Part shown: piece by piece, positions 49,135-57,790 of the stretch
How the letters are laid out: every line of letters starts with the position of its first letter
Position numbering within the stretch: position 1 is the stretch's first letter
Assembly: GCF_019429625.1 (NCBI RefSeq)
Contig: NZ_JAHXRW010000006.1
Location: forward strand, 62,001-126,000
Reading direction: 5' to 3'
Origin: Celeribacter sp. PS-C1
GTDB taxonomy: Bacteria; Pseudomonadota; Alphaproteobacteria; Rhodobacterales; Rhodobacteraceae
Length of the DNA: 64,000 nt
Program-made: the position numbers and the translations under genes
Notes under the pieces: model-generated
Databases searched by the model: none
Seen by the model: only the letters and a program-made list of their open reading frames with translations
Told to the model about the DNA's origin: nothing

Positions 49135-50040
49135 TCAGGACAGCTCCACTGCAGCATCCGCGTCGCGGCGCTCGGCGCCTTCGATCTCCACCGCGCCGAG
49201 GCTCAGAACCTTTGTCGCGGAGAGCTCTTGCGCCAACCAAGCGACCATCTCGGCGATGTCGCCTTTCGGCCCATGCACCGCGTCGAGCACCATTTTGGAC
49301 GGCGCCCAAACGGAGATTTGCCCCTGCTTCATCGCCCAATCCAACTCAGTTCGGGTCGCACGCACGACACAGCGGGCATCACGCCCGGCCAGAACCCAGG
49401 CGTTTTGCTCAATCGCCAAGAGGTCAATGCGCCGCTGCGCCGCCTTATGCCCCGCCTCGGGCCAGTCGCCAGAGGGCAAACCAACGGTCAGAATGACAGG
49501 TCGCGGATCGGCCTCAAGCGCGTCGATCCAGGCGGTGAGCTGCGCGCTCGCCAATGCCTCCGGCCCAAGATGCACAATCAGCGGATGCGGCACCGGGGCC
49601 TCCATAGCCTCTGCACGCCCACCCTGTTCAGCGCTGCGCACAATCTCGACGCCAAGCGCGCCGGGACCCCGGTCGAGTTTTTCGACCCGCACGAAGACCC
49701 GAAAGGCGCGCGGCTCGGCGAGAATGCGCTCTGCGATGCGCTCGGCAAGGGTTTCGAGCAGATTGAGACGCTCGGCCTCCAACTCGATATGGATTGCCTC
49801 GGTCAGCCGGTCATAGGACAGGATGCGGTCGACGTCGTCATCGATCGGACCGGTCACCGGTGTCAGTTCGACCACGATGTTGAAGGACACGCGCTGGCGC
49901 ACGCCGCGCTCGGCTTGAAACGCACCGATTTCGACATCGACCACATGGTCGCGCAACGAAATCCGGTCGAGCGGTGCGGCGTCAGACGTCGCCAGCGCGC
50001 GCGCTTCGGGGTGCTCAAAAGCCTGTCTAATCTCGGACAT
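49135..50040 (-). CDS. folB: Dihydroneopterin aldolase with C-terminal amino-acid-kinase-like half
   Basis: 301 residues, about 2.5 times a normal FolB. The FolB domain (about 26-145) has DVEIGAFQAERGVRQRVSFNI, the YDRLTEAI segment and LLETLAERIAERIL. The C-terminal part (about 152-290) contains VWAPSKMVLDAVHGPKGDIAEMVAWLAQELSA-type sequence that resembles the end of amino-acid-kinase-fold proteins. Whether that half is catalytic is unknown. First gene of folB-folP-glmM, with AAGGGA before the ATG. Confidence 0.9.
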   Translation of the reverse strand: MSEIRQAFEHPEARALATSDAAPLDRISLRDHVVDVEIGAFQAERGVRQRVSFNIVVELTPVTGPIDDDVDRILSYDRLTEAIHIELEAERLNLLETLAERIAERILAEPRAFRVFVRVEKLDRGPGALGVEIVRSAEQGGRAEAMEAPVPHPLIVHLGPEALASAQLTAWIDALEADPRPVILTVGLPSGDWPEAGHKAAQRRIDLLAIEQNAWVLAGRDARCVVRATRTELDWAMKQGQISVWAPSKMVLDAVHGPKGDIAEMVAWLAQELSATKVLSLGAVEIEGAERRDADAAVELS

Positions 50041-50136
50041 TGACGGTCCCTTTTGCAAGTTTGGCCTTTGCTACAGCTTTGGCGGCGATGGGCCAAGACC
50101 CAATCGCCCGGCGCACACGTCCATCGCTGAAATGGC

Positions 50137-50162
50137 AAAACCCCGCCGTTTTACCGGCAGGG
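50137..50162 (-). terminator. Terminator of the cell-wall hydrolase gene
   Basis: On the minus strand CCCTGCCG and CGGCGGGG pair (one T-G) around GTAAAA and are followed by TTTTGCC. It lies about 30 nt after the stop. Confidence 0.75.
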
Positions 50163-50189
50163 CCTGAAACAATTCCGTGATCTGAGGCG

Positions 50190-50870
50190 TTACGCCTGCG
50201 GCATCCGGTAGAACATGTGAACGCCGATCTGCGCTGTTTTCGCGAAAGCACGCGCCCAACGCGGGTTCACAGCGCGGGTGTGATAGTGGGTCGCGCCCTG
50301 CGTCAGCGTGCGCGGCGCGCCGTCGATCATCAGCTTGGCAACTTTCGCCACCTGATCCCAAGCGCCCTTTTCGCGCACGACATCAGCGTAGCCGTCGCAG
50401 GTGTAGGTGAACTGGCACTGGTATTTCTTGCCCGTGCCCTGATGCACCACGCCGCAGACCGTGTTCGGAAACTTCGACGAGGAGACGCGGTTGAGAATGA
50501 CCTCGGCGACGGCGAACTGACCTTTGACGCTTTCACCGCGCGCTTCGAAATACAGTGCCTCTGCGAGACATTGCCATTGCTCCCCCCCCTTGGCGGCGGG
50601 CTGACTCGCAAGGAAGTCCCGCGAGTAGGAGATCGCGGGGGTGCTGGATTTCGGCTTGAAGCTCGCCAAGAGACGCTCGATCGCATCTGCGTCGACGTTT
50701 TCAAGTCCATTGCGCTCTTGGTTCAACAGCGCGTTCAGTTCGAGCCCAAGCACCGGGTTCGGATCGTTCGAGTGGCTCACCGTCACCTCTGCACGGGACT
50801 GTCCCGGAAGTGTCGATGCGCCGAGCGTGACTACAAGCGCGAGCGCCTTGAGCTTAGCTGGAATTTGCAT
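50190..50870 (-). CDS. SleB-type cell wall hydrolase
   Basis: 226 residues with a signal peptide (about 1-27, QSRA). The C-terminal catalytic region (about 95-220) has CLAEALYFEARGE with the presumed catalytic Glu, VAEVILNRV, and CQFTYTCDG. Hydrolyses peptidoglycan in the periplasm. The start MQIPAKLK was chosen because GGAGGGG lies just upstream and the signal peptide begins there. Confidence 0.9.
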   Translation of the reverse strand: MQIPAKLKALALVVTLGASTLPGQSRAEVTVSHSNDPNPVLGLELNALLNQERNGLENVDADAIERLLASFKPKSSTPAISYSRDFLASQPAAKGGEQWQCLAEALYFEARGESVKGQFAVAEVILNRVSSSKFPNTVCGVVHQGTGKKYQCQFTYTCDGYADVVREKGAWDQVAKVAKLMIDGAPRTLTQGATHYHTRAVNPRWARAFAKTAQIGVHMFYRMPQA

Positions 50871-51024
50871 AGGGTTGCCCCTCCATTGCGCCCCAAATTG
50901 CAGGGCCTCACGGGTGGATTTCGGAGCGGGGGATAGGTCAAATGTCCCAAAAGGTCCACCCCGAGGCCCTCGACGCATCAACCAGACAGTCAAGAAATAA
51001 GCGCAAAAGTGCCGAAAAACACTT

Positions 51025-51047
51025 AAAGGCAGACCATAACCGCCTTT
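51025..51047 (-). terminator. Weak hairpin downstream of the PPDK-like gene
   Basis: On the minus strand AAAGGC and GCCTTT pair with an 11-nt loop, followed by AAGTGTTTTT, about 30 nt after the stop. A second small hairpin (AAGTG/CACTT) overlaps the tail. Probable but weak terminator. Confidence 0.35.
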
Positions 51048-51076
51048 ATTTTCAGCATCTTGCTGCGTTTGTGTGA

Positions 51077-53632
51077 CTATTTTGCATCGTAGGCGACAAG
51101 CTGCGCAGCGGCAAGGCGGGCCACGGGCACTCGGAAGGGGGAGCAGGACACGTAATCGAATCCTGCAGCGCGACAAAAGGCGATAGATTCGGGGTTGCCG
51201 CCATGTTCACCGCATACTGCGACCGTCAATTCAGGACGTGCTTTGCGCCCTCGCTCGGCCCCGATTTTCAAAAGTTCGCCGACTCCCTCAAAATCGAGCA
51301 TGTGGAAAGGATCTTCCGGAAAAACGCCCTGCTGCACATATGAGTTCATGAACCGCCCCGCATCGTCGCGCGACAGCCCGTAGGCCATTTGCGTCAGGTC
51401 ATTGGTGCCGAAAGACAGGAAAGCCGCACTCTGCGCGATGTCACCCGCGCGCAAGGCTGCCCGCGGGGTCTCAACCATCACGCCGAGGCGATAGGTGAAA
51501 TCCGCGCCCGTCTCGTTGCGCACGGCCGCAGCAACGCCGTCGATCTGGGTTTTGACCAATTCGACCTCGCGTTTGGCAGAGACCAGCGGGATCATGATCT
51601 CCGGCACCACCGGCGCACCGTGTTTCGAGGCCTCGATCGTGGCTTCAAAAATGGCACGGGCCTGCATTTCGTAAATCTCGGGGAAGGTGATGCCCAGGCG
51701 CACGCCGCGCATTCCCAGCATCGGGTTGAATTCCGACAGCCATTCGATGCGACGGGTCACGTCAGAGAGCGGCAGGTCCAGCGCTTCGGCCAGTTCCTTC
51801 GCGCCTTCGCGGTCCGAGGGAAGGAATTCATGCAAGGGCGGATCGAACAGGCGAATGCAGACAGGCAGGCCCTCCATGATCCGGAAAAGCTCTGTGAAAT
51901 CAGAGCGCTGCATTGGAAGGAGCCTGGCAATCGCCTCGGCGCGATCTTCATGGCGCGAGGCGAAAATCATTTCGCGCATCACAGTCAGGCGGTCGCCTTC
52001 AAAGAACATATGCTCGGTGCGGCACAGTCCGATGCCTTGCGCTTTGAAATCGCGCGCCATGGCGGCATCCGCCGGCGTGTCGGCATTGGCGCGCACCCCG
52101 ATGTCACGGATCGCATCGGCCCATTCCATCAATTGCAGATACCAGTGGTCCTTCACCGGCGGCAGCATCTTGACAGCGCCCATCAGCGCCTCGCCCGCGG
52201 AGCCGTCGAGCGTCAGAATATCGCCCTCTTCGAGCTTGCGCCCATCTGAGAGCGTCAGCGTGCGTTCGCGAGCGTTGATCCGCATCGAAGCACCAACGAC
52301 ACAGGGCACCCCCATCCCGCGCGCGATCACCGCCGCGTGCGAGGTGACACCGCCGCGTTCTGTCAGAATGCCGACGGAGGAATGCATGCCGCGAATGTCC
52401 TCGGGCGTGGTCTCGCGCCGCACAAGGATGCAGGGCTCGCCACGCGATTCATAGCTTTGTGCGACACTGGAATTGAACACGATCCGTCCGACCGCGCCGC
52501 CCGGCGAGGCCGCGATACCTCTAGCCACAACGTCACGTTTCCCTTTGGGATCAACCTGTTGGTGCAACAACTCGGTTAGTGACCGCGCGGGCACACGGGT
52601 GATCGCCTCTTCGCGCGGGATGATGCCATCCTCGGCCAGCTGCACCGCGATGCGCAGCGCTGCGCGCGAGCTGCGCTGAACCCGCACGGCGTCCAGCACC
52701 GAAAGCTTGCCGTTCTCGATGGTAAATTCGACCTGCATCTCTTCGCGCAGACGCACGCGGCAGAGTTTCGACATTTCCACCAAGGCCTTAAACAGCTCTG
52801 GCTGCACCTCTTCGAGCGAGGGCCCACGTTTGTCTCGGGTCAGGTAGAGCGCTTCATCCGCGTCGAATTCGCCATTGCTGACCGCATCGCGGCCCTGCGA
52901 CTGGCGTTTGTAGCGGCCTTTGATAAGCGGCGCGCCGGTGTTCGAATCCACCAACTGCAGGACCCCTGCCCCGCTTTCGCCAGGGCCCAGCCCCAAGGAC
53001 ATGGCTTGCACGATCAACCCGAGTCCTGCATCCGCCGGCGCCCCCTTGGCCTGACGCAAGAGCCGCGCCGTTGTGCCCTCCCAGGCTCGCGCCATCGAGC
53101 GCAGGACTTGGCCCAATTGCTCGGCGGGATCTTGAGGGAACAGCTCTCCCGTTTCATCTTCATGAGCGTCCAGTGCAGATTTCAGAGCCTCACGCACGGG
53201 CATAGAGGTGTCAAATTCGAACAACTCCGGATCAAGGCGCTCAACATGGACCGCAAAAGATTGCACAAATCGCAAATATAACGTGTCCGCCGCATCCGGA
53301 CCAAGGGTCTGCGTCAGCTCCGCATGGCGTGCGTCATTCATGCCAATGTTGAGAATGGCTCCAGGGCCACCCCAATCGGGGTCCTCGGACGAAGGCCGCA
53401 CAGAGAGCAAAGGCGCATCGCCAAACACCCGCAACAGCGCTTTTTTGTCAAACCGATGCCCCTCCGCCAAGCGATGCACTGCATCGAAGGACAAAGCGAC
53501 AGTTTCCGGCACGGGCAGATCAAGACGGATCAGGCGTTGCAGGCATTTTGCCCGTCCGCCATGGGTTTCGACCGCGATCGGTGCGACGCGGCGGATGCGG
53601 GTGAACCCGAGACTGTCGCTCTCTTGCTGCAC
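51077..53632 (-). CDS. Pyruvate phosphate dikinase-like protein with altered ATP-binding domain
   Basis: 851 residues. Canonical PPDK converts pyruvate, ATP and phosphate to PEP. The swivelling His domain (GGVTSHAAVIARGMG, H432) and PEP/pyruvate domain (LCRTEHMFFE, PPLHEFLP, CGEHGG and CSPFRVPVARLAAAQ) are well kept. The N-terminal ATP-grasp domain is shorter and diverged: GGRA replaces GGKG, and the late QVEF and LDAV segments replace residues that bind ATP in the Clostridium enzyme. GTG start chosen because GGGAGG lies 8 nt upstream (53641-53646); a TTG 12 codons earlier is the alternative. Downstream of glyS by 120 nt. Confidence 0.85.
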   Translation of the reverse strand: MQQESDSLGFTRIRRVAPIAVETHGGRAKCLQRLIRLDLPVPETVALSFDAVHRLAEGHRFDKKALLRVFGDAPLLSVRPSSEDPDWGGPGAILNIGMNDARHAELTQTLGPDAADTLYLRFVQSFAVHVERLDPELFEFDTSMPVREALKSALDAHEDETGELFPQDPAEQLGQVLRSMARAWEGTTARLLRQAKGAPADAGLGLIVQAMSLGLGPGESGAGVLQLVDSNTGAPLIKGRYKRQSQGRDAVSNGEFDADEALYLTRDKRGPSLEEVQPELFKALVEMSKLCRVRLREEMQVEFTIENGKLSVLDAVRVQRSSRAALRIAVQLAEDGIIPREEAITRVPARSLTELLHQQVDPKGKRDVVARGIAASPGGAVGRIVFNSSVAQSYESRGEPCILVRRETTPEDIRGMHSSVGILTERGGVTSHAAVIARGMGVPCVVGASMRINARERTLTLSDGRKLEEGDILTLDGSAGEALMGAVKMLPPVKDHWYLQLMEWADAIRDIGVRANADTPADAAMARDFKAQGIGLCRTEHMFFEGDRLTVMREMIFASRHEDRAEAIARLLPMQRSDFTELFRIMEGLPVCIRLFDPPLHEFLPSDREGAKELAEALDLPLSDVTRRIEWLSEFNPMLGMRGVRLGITFPEIYEMQARAIFEATIEASKHGAPVVPEIMIPLVSAKREVELVKTQIDGVAAAVRNETGADFTYRLGVMVETPRAALRAGDIAQSAAFLSFGTNDLTQMAYGLSRDDAGRFMNSYVQQGVFPEDPFHMLDFEGVGELLKIGAERGRKARPELTVAVCGEHGGNPESIAFCRAAGFDYVSCSPFRVPVARLAAAQLVAYDAK

Positions 53633-53752
53633 TGCGGCACCTCCCTGTTGCGGCACGCTACGCCTCAAGGCCGCGTGAGCGCAACCATTAACCGTAACGG
53701 CGCACAGATTTCATGAAACACCGTTGCAGCTTAACACGGCAACGGCGAAAGA

Positions 53753-55981
53753 TCAGCTTTCGATCCGGGTGAGATCGGCGACCGACAGACAGACGTCACG
53801 AATGCGTCCCAAGAGGTTCAGGCGATTGCGGCGCACGATCTCGTTGTCGGCATTGACCTGCACCGCCTCGAAGAAGGCGTCCACGGAAGCGCGCATATCG
53901 GCCATAGCGGACATCGCTTTGGTGAAATCCTCAGCCTTCATCGCAGGCTTGATCGCCTCTTCCGCCGCATCGAGCGTGGCAAAAAGCGCTTTTTCTTCTG
54001 CGACTTCGGCAAATTTGAGATCGGGGCCAAAGCTGTATTCGACACCGTCTTTTTCCTCGGCCTGCGTCAGGATGTTGTTCGCGCGTTTGAAGCCTTGGAT
54101 CAGGTTGGTGCCATCTTCGGTGTCGAGCATGGCCTGCAACGCACGGGCACGTTTAACCAAAAGCGTGATGTCATCATTGCCTTCCATCGCCAGACAAGCG
54201 TCGATCACGTCATGACGGATGCCCTCGTCTTTGAGGAAGACTTTGAGACGGTCGTGGAAGAAGGACAGCAGATCCTCGGAGGTGTCAGGAACATTGCCAG
54301 CCGCCTTTTTCACCGCGTCTTTTTGAGCATCGGAGAGCTTGTCGGCGATCGCATCGAAAGCCGCGCCGAAGACGCCGTGTTCAGCGATCTCGTCGAGGAT
54401 TTCTTTCAACGTGTCGATGATACCATCATTCTCATCAGCCTCTGCAATCTTGTGCAGCAACAGCTGGCTGTCGATGAACCGGTCGAGGTTCAGACGCACA
54501 TCGTTGGTGATCAAGAGACGGATCACGCCCAGAGCCGCGCGACGAAGCGCAAAGGGGTCTTTCGAGCCAGTGGGTTTCTCATCAATCGCCCAAAAGCCCG
54601 TCAAAGTGTCGAGCTTGTCGGCCAAAGCAACAGAGACGGAAACAGCTTCGGTCGGCACATCGTCGGAAGGGCCAAGCGGAGAATAGTGGTCGCGGCAGGC
54701 GTCTGCCACAGCATCCGACAGCCCGGCTTTTTGAGCGTAATAGCGGCCCATGATGCCTTGCAGTTCCGGGAATTCGTAGACCATTTCAGAGCTCAGATCG
54801 GCTTTGGCAACTTTCGCAGCCACGCCGGCCTCAGCGGCCTCGGCACCAACGATGGGCGCGATTTCTTCGGCCAGCGATGCGATGCGCGCGATGCGGGCCG
54901 CCTGAGAGCCGAGTTTGTTGTGGAATGTGACATTGGCGAGCGATGCGGACATCGCCTCCATGCCGTCACGCTCGACGGTCCGCACGTCGTTTTCCCAGAA
55001 GAATTTCGCATCCGACAGACGCGCGGAGAGCACCTTTTGGTTGCCCGCGAGGATGGTCGCGCCGTTGTCCTTGGTCTCGCGGTTGGCAACGGTGACGAAT
55101 TTCTCGATGCGGCCCGTCTTCGGGTTGCGCACAGAGAAGAATTTTTGATGCTCTTTCATCGAGGTCTGCAACACCTCGGGCGGCAGATCGAGGAAATCGG
55201 CACCGATCTCGCCTAAAAGCACGACCGGCCATTCGACCAGACCCGCAACCTCGGCCAAAAGCCCTTTGTCCTCAACGACTTCGAGCCCCTGCGCGAAGGC
55301 TTGATTGGTGGCGTCGTGCCAGATGTGATTGGCGCGCTCAGCCCCATCGAGCACCACGAAATTCTGTTTCAGCTTGGTCGCGTAGTCGTCGAAAGACGTC
55401 ACCTTGAAGCTGCCGGAGGGCATGAAACGATGCCCCCGGACCGTGTTGCCGGAGGTGATGCCGTCGATGTCGAGGGGCACAACCTCGGCGCCGTCTTCGC
55501 GAGTCATCAGGCAAACGATGGAGTGCAGCGGACGCACCCATTTGAGGCTCCCCGCGCCCCAGCGCATGGATTTCGGCCAGGGGAAATTGCGCACGGTGGC
55601 CTCAAGCACCTCGGCCACGATCTCGGCGGCCGGACGCCCCGGCTTGGTGATCTTGGCGAAATAGACCTGGCCCTTTTTCTCGTCGCGGATTTCCAACTCG
55701 TCTTTCGTGACACCCGCACCACGCAGGAACCCTTCGAGCGCTTTTTCGGGCGCATCGACGCGCGGGCCTTTGCGCTCTTCGACGGTGGTCGGCGACGCCT
55801 CCAATAGCCCTTCGATGGAGAGAGCCAGACGGCGCGGCGTCGCGAAGGCGCCCGCGGAGGCATAGGTCAGACCGGCCTCGACCAGACCGTTCGTCACCAG
55901 AGATTTCAGATCCTCGGCGGCACGTTTTTGCATGCGCGCGGGGATTTCTTCGGAGAAGAGCTCGATCAGCAAGTCAGCCAT
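53753..55981 (-). CDS. glyS: Glycyl-tRNA synthetase, beta subunit
   Basis: 742 residues; with GlyQ forms the alpha2beta2 synthetase. N-terminal MADLLIELFSEEIPARMQ and the segment FSVRNPKTGRIEKFVTVANRE are typical; the C-terminal DALR-like anticodon domain ends near residue 700. It starts 2 nt after the stop of the small membrane protein gene that separates it from glyQ. Confidence 0.98.
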   Translation of the reverse strand: MADLLIELFSEEIPARMQKRAAEDLKSLVTNGLVEAGLTYASAGAFATPRRLALSIEGLLEASPTTVEERKGPRVDAPEKALEGFLRGAGVTKDELEIRDEKKGQVYFAKITKPGRPAAEIVAEVLEATVRNFPWPKSMRWGAGSLKWVRPLHSIVCLMTREDGAEVVPLDIDGITSGNTVRGHRFMPSGSFKVTSFDDYATKLKQNFVVLDGAERANHIWHDATNQAFAQGLEVVEDKGLLAEVAGLVEWPVVLLGEIGADFLDLPPEVLQTSMKEHQKFFSVRNPKTGRIEKFVTVANRETKDNGATILAGNQKVLSARLSDAKFFWENDVRTVERDGMEAMSASLANVTFHNKLGSQAARIARIASLAEEIAPIVGAEAAEAGVAAKVAKADLSSEMVYEFPELQGIMGRYYAQKAGLSDAVADACRDHYSPLGPSDDVPTEAVSVSVALADKLDTLTGFWAIDEKPTGSKDPFALRRAALGVIRLLITNDVRLNLDRFIDSQLLLHKIAEADENDGIIDTLKEILDEIAEHGVFGAAFDAIADKLSDAQKDAVKKAAGNVPDTSEDLLSFFHDRLKVFLKDEGIRHDVIDACLAMEGNDDITLLVKRARALQAMLDTEDGTNLIQGFKRANNILTQAEEKDGVEYSFGPDLKFAEVAEEKALFATLDAAEEAIKPAMKAEDFTKAMSAMADMRASVDAFFEAVQVNADNEIVRRNRLNLLGRIRDVCLSVADLTRIES

Positions 55982-55983
55982 AG

Positions 55984-56511
55984 TCAGTTTCCTTCAGGAG
56001 CGGGCGGACAGCCCACGGGAGTGGGATCGCCGTCGAACACGGCATCGCCACAGCGGTTGATCTGGTTCCAGGCAAAGCCGCGGCCATCGGGGTAGATGGC
56101 GACCACACGGTCGATGCCATAGGGAGAATTTTCTGCGCCGAGGAAGGCGACGGCACGGCCCGCCTCGATGTCGGCGCCAATCGCGCCTGCGTCGAAACAG
56201 TCGAACCATTTCTGCGCCACGAGAGGAGCCGCATCCTCATAGGGCTGAAAGGTTTCCGTCATCATCGGCAGGGACAGGGGCGTGGTGAAACAGGCGCGGA
56301 ATTTGATCGGCGAGGTGTCGGCGTCGATGCCGGTGAAATTCTCGGCGAGAATGTCTTCGGACAGGCCCTCGAAGGTGGTCACAGAGACCGAAGCCGCCGG
56401 CGCATTGGCCGGGATCGGTTTGTAATAGGCGTAGACCTGCGAATAATAGAGGCCCGCGCCGAACACGAGTGCGGAGATCACGATACCACCTGCGACCAGT
56501 TTGCCATTCAT
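55984..56511 (-). CDS. Single-pass membrane protein between glyQ and glyS (DUF6446-like)
   Basis: 175 residues. One N-terminal transmembrane helix (about 6-26) anchors a periplasmic domain with four cysteines (C74, C104, C154 and C168). From memory this matches a Rhodobacteraceae family listed as DUF6446; function unknown. ATGA overlap with glyQ and a 2-nt gap to glyS make translational coupling certain enough, yet no role in tRNA charging is apparent. Confidence 0.8.
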   Translation of the reverse strand: MNGKLVAGGIVISALVFGAGLYYSQVYAYYKPIPANAPAASVSVTTFEGLSEDILAENFTGIDADTSPIKFRACFTTPLSLPMMTETFQPYEDAAPLVAQKWFDCFDAGAIGADIEAGRAVAFLGAENSPYGIDRVVAIYPDGRGFAWNQINRCGDAVFDGDPTPVGCPPAPEGN

Positions 56512-57494
56512 TCCACGAAATCTTTCGGCACGAGGCCTTTTTCAGCAGCATCGGCTTGTGTCGCAAGCGCTTTCCAGCCGCCCGCCTCGGTCAGAACGAA
56601 GGCATCGGCACAGGCTTTGGCCAGCGCGCGGACACGCCCAATATAGGCCTGACGCTCGGTGACGGAGATCACGCCGCGCGCATCCAACAGGTTGAAGATA
56701 TGCGAGGCCTTGATGCATTGATCATAGGCCGGATGTGCCATGATAATGCGTTTGCCGGTCTTGGGATCAATATGCTCCTGGTCGAGAATGGCGTGACATT
56801 CTTTCTCGGCATTGACGAAATCCGACAGAAGTTTCTCGGTGTTGGCAACGTCGAAATTGTGCCGGGAATATTCTTCCTCGGTCTGTTTGAACACATCGCC
56901 ATAGGTCAGCGCGATCGGCGCCTGCGGGTCGTTGTAGGGCATGTTCATGACGTGATCGACGCCCAAAACATACATCGCCAGACGCTCGAGCCCGTAGGTC
57001 AGCTCACCCGAGACCGGATGGCAATCATGGCCGCCGACCTGTTGGAAATAGGTGAACTGAGACACTTCCATCCCGTCGCACCAAACCTCCCAACCGAGAC
57101 CCCAAGCCCCCAACGTCGGGCTTTCCCAGTCGTCTTCGACGAAACGAATGTCATGCAGCTCGGTGTCGATGCCGATGGCTTTGAGCGACCCGAGATAGAG
57201 GTCCTGCAAATCCGGCGGCGAGGGTTTGATCAGCACCTGATACTGGTAGTAGTGCTGCAACCGGTTCGGGTTCTCGCCATAGCGCCCGTCGGTCGGACGG
57301 CGCGAGGGTTGAACGTAGGCCGCAGCCCAAGCATTCGAGCCCAAAGAGCGCAGCGTCGTGGCCGGGTGAAAGGTCCCCGCGCCCACTTCCATGTCATAGG
57401 GCTGCAATACGGCACAGCCTTTCGCGGCCCAATAGGCCTGAAGCCTCAGGATGATTTCCTGAAAGGAACGCGGTTTGTCTACAGTCTCGGACAT
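56508..57494 (-). CDS. glyQ: Glycyl-tRNA synthetase, alpha subunit
   Basis: 328 residues, class II synthetase catalytic subunit of the bacterial alpha2beta2 form. Seen: [17 protein letters not shown], the motif 2 region [20 protein letters not shown], and [13 protein letters not shown]. The start [13 protein letters not shown] was preferred over an upstream TTG-like extension because it matches family N-termini and GGGAAG precedes... the region upstream being otherwise noncoding. Confidence 0.98.
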   Translation of the reverse strand: MSETVDKPRSFQEIILRLQAYWAAKGCAVLQPYDMEVGAGTFHPATTLRSLGSNAWAAAYVQPSRRPTDGRYGENPNRLQHYYQYQVLIKPSPPDLQDLYLGSLKAIGIDTELHDIRFVEDDWESPTLGAWGLGWEVWCDGMEVSQFTYFQQVGGHDCHPVSGELTYGLERLAMYVLGVDHVMNMPYNDPQAPIALTYGDVFKQTEEEYSRHNFDVANTEKLLSDFVNAEKECHAILDQEHIDPKTGKRIIMAHPAYDQCIKASHIFNLLDARGVISVTERQAYIGRVRALAKACADAFVLTEAGGWKALATQADAAEKGLVPKDFVE

Positions 57495-57790
57495 GGGAAG
57501 TCTTTCGCCAGAGGTTTGTGATGGGCGTGTTGTCACGCATCGAACGCGGCTCTTCAATAGGCAAGCCCGGCGGGGGCGTCAATGTCACCATAGCGCAATC
57601 CCCGGCTCTTGCGCCGCAAAGCCCGCAATCCGCTTTATTTCGATCACATCTCCTCCATTTCTGACCTTACGGCACCGCCCAGATGTTGACCTCGGCCACA
57701 AACCTGTTTTCTTAGCGCCCGGACAAGATGACGACGAACAGGACCCGGAGGACACCCTTTGGACCGGTTCGAAAAGAAGTAAGGGTTCTC

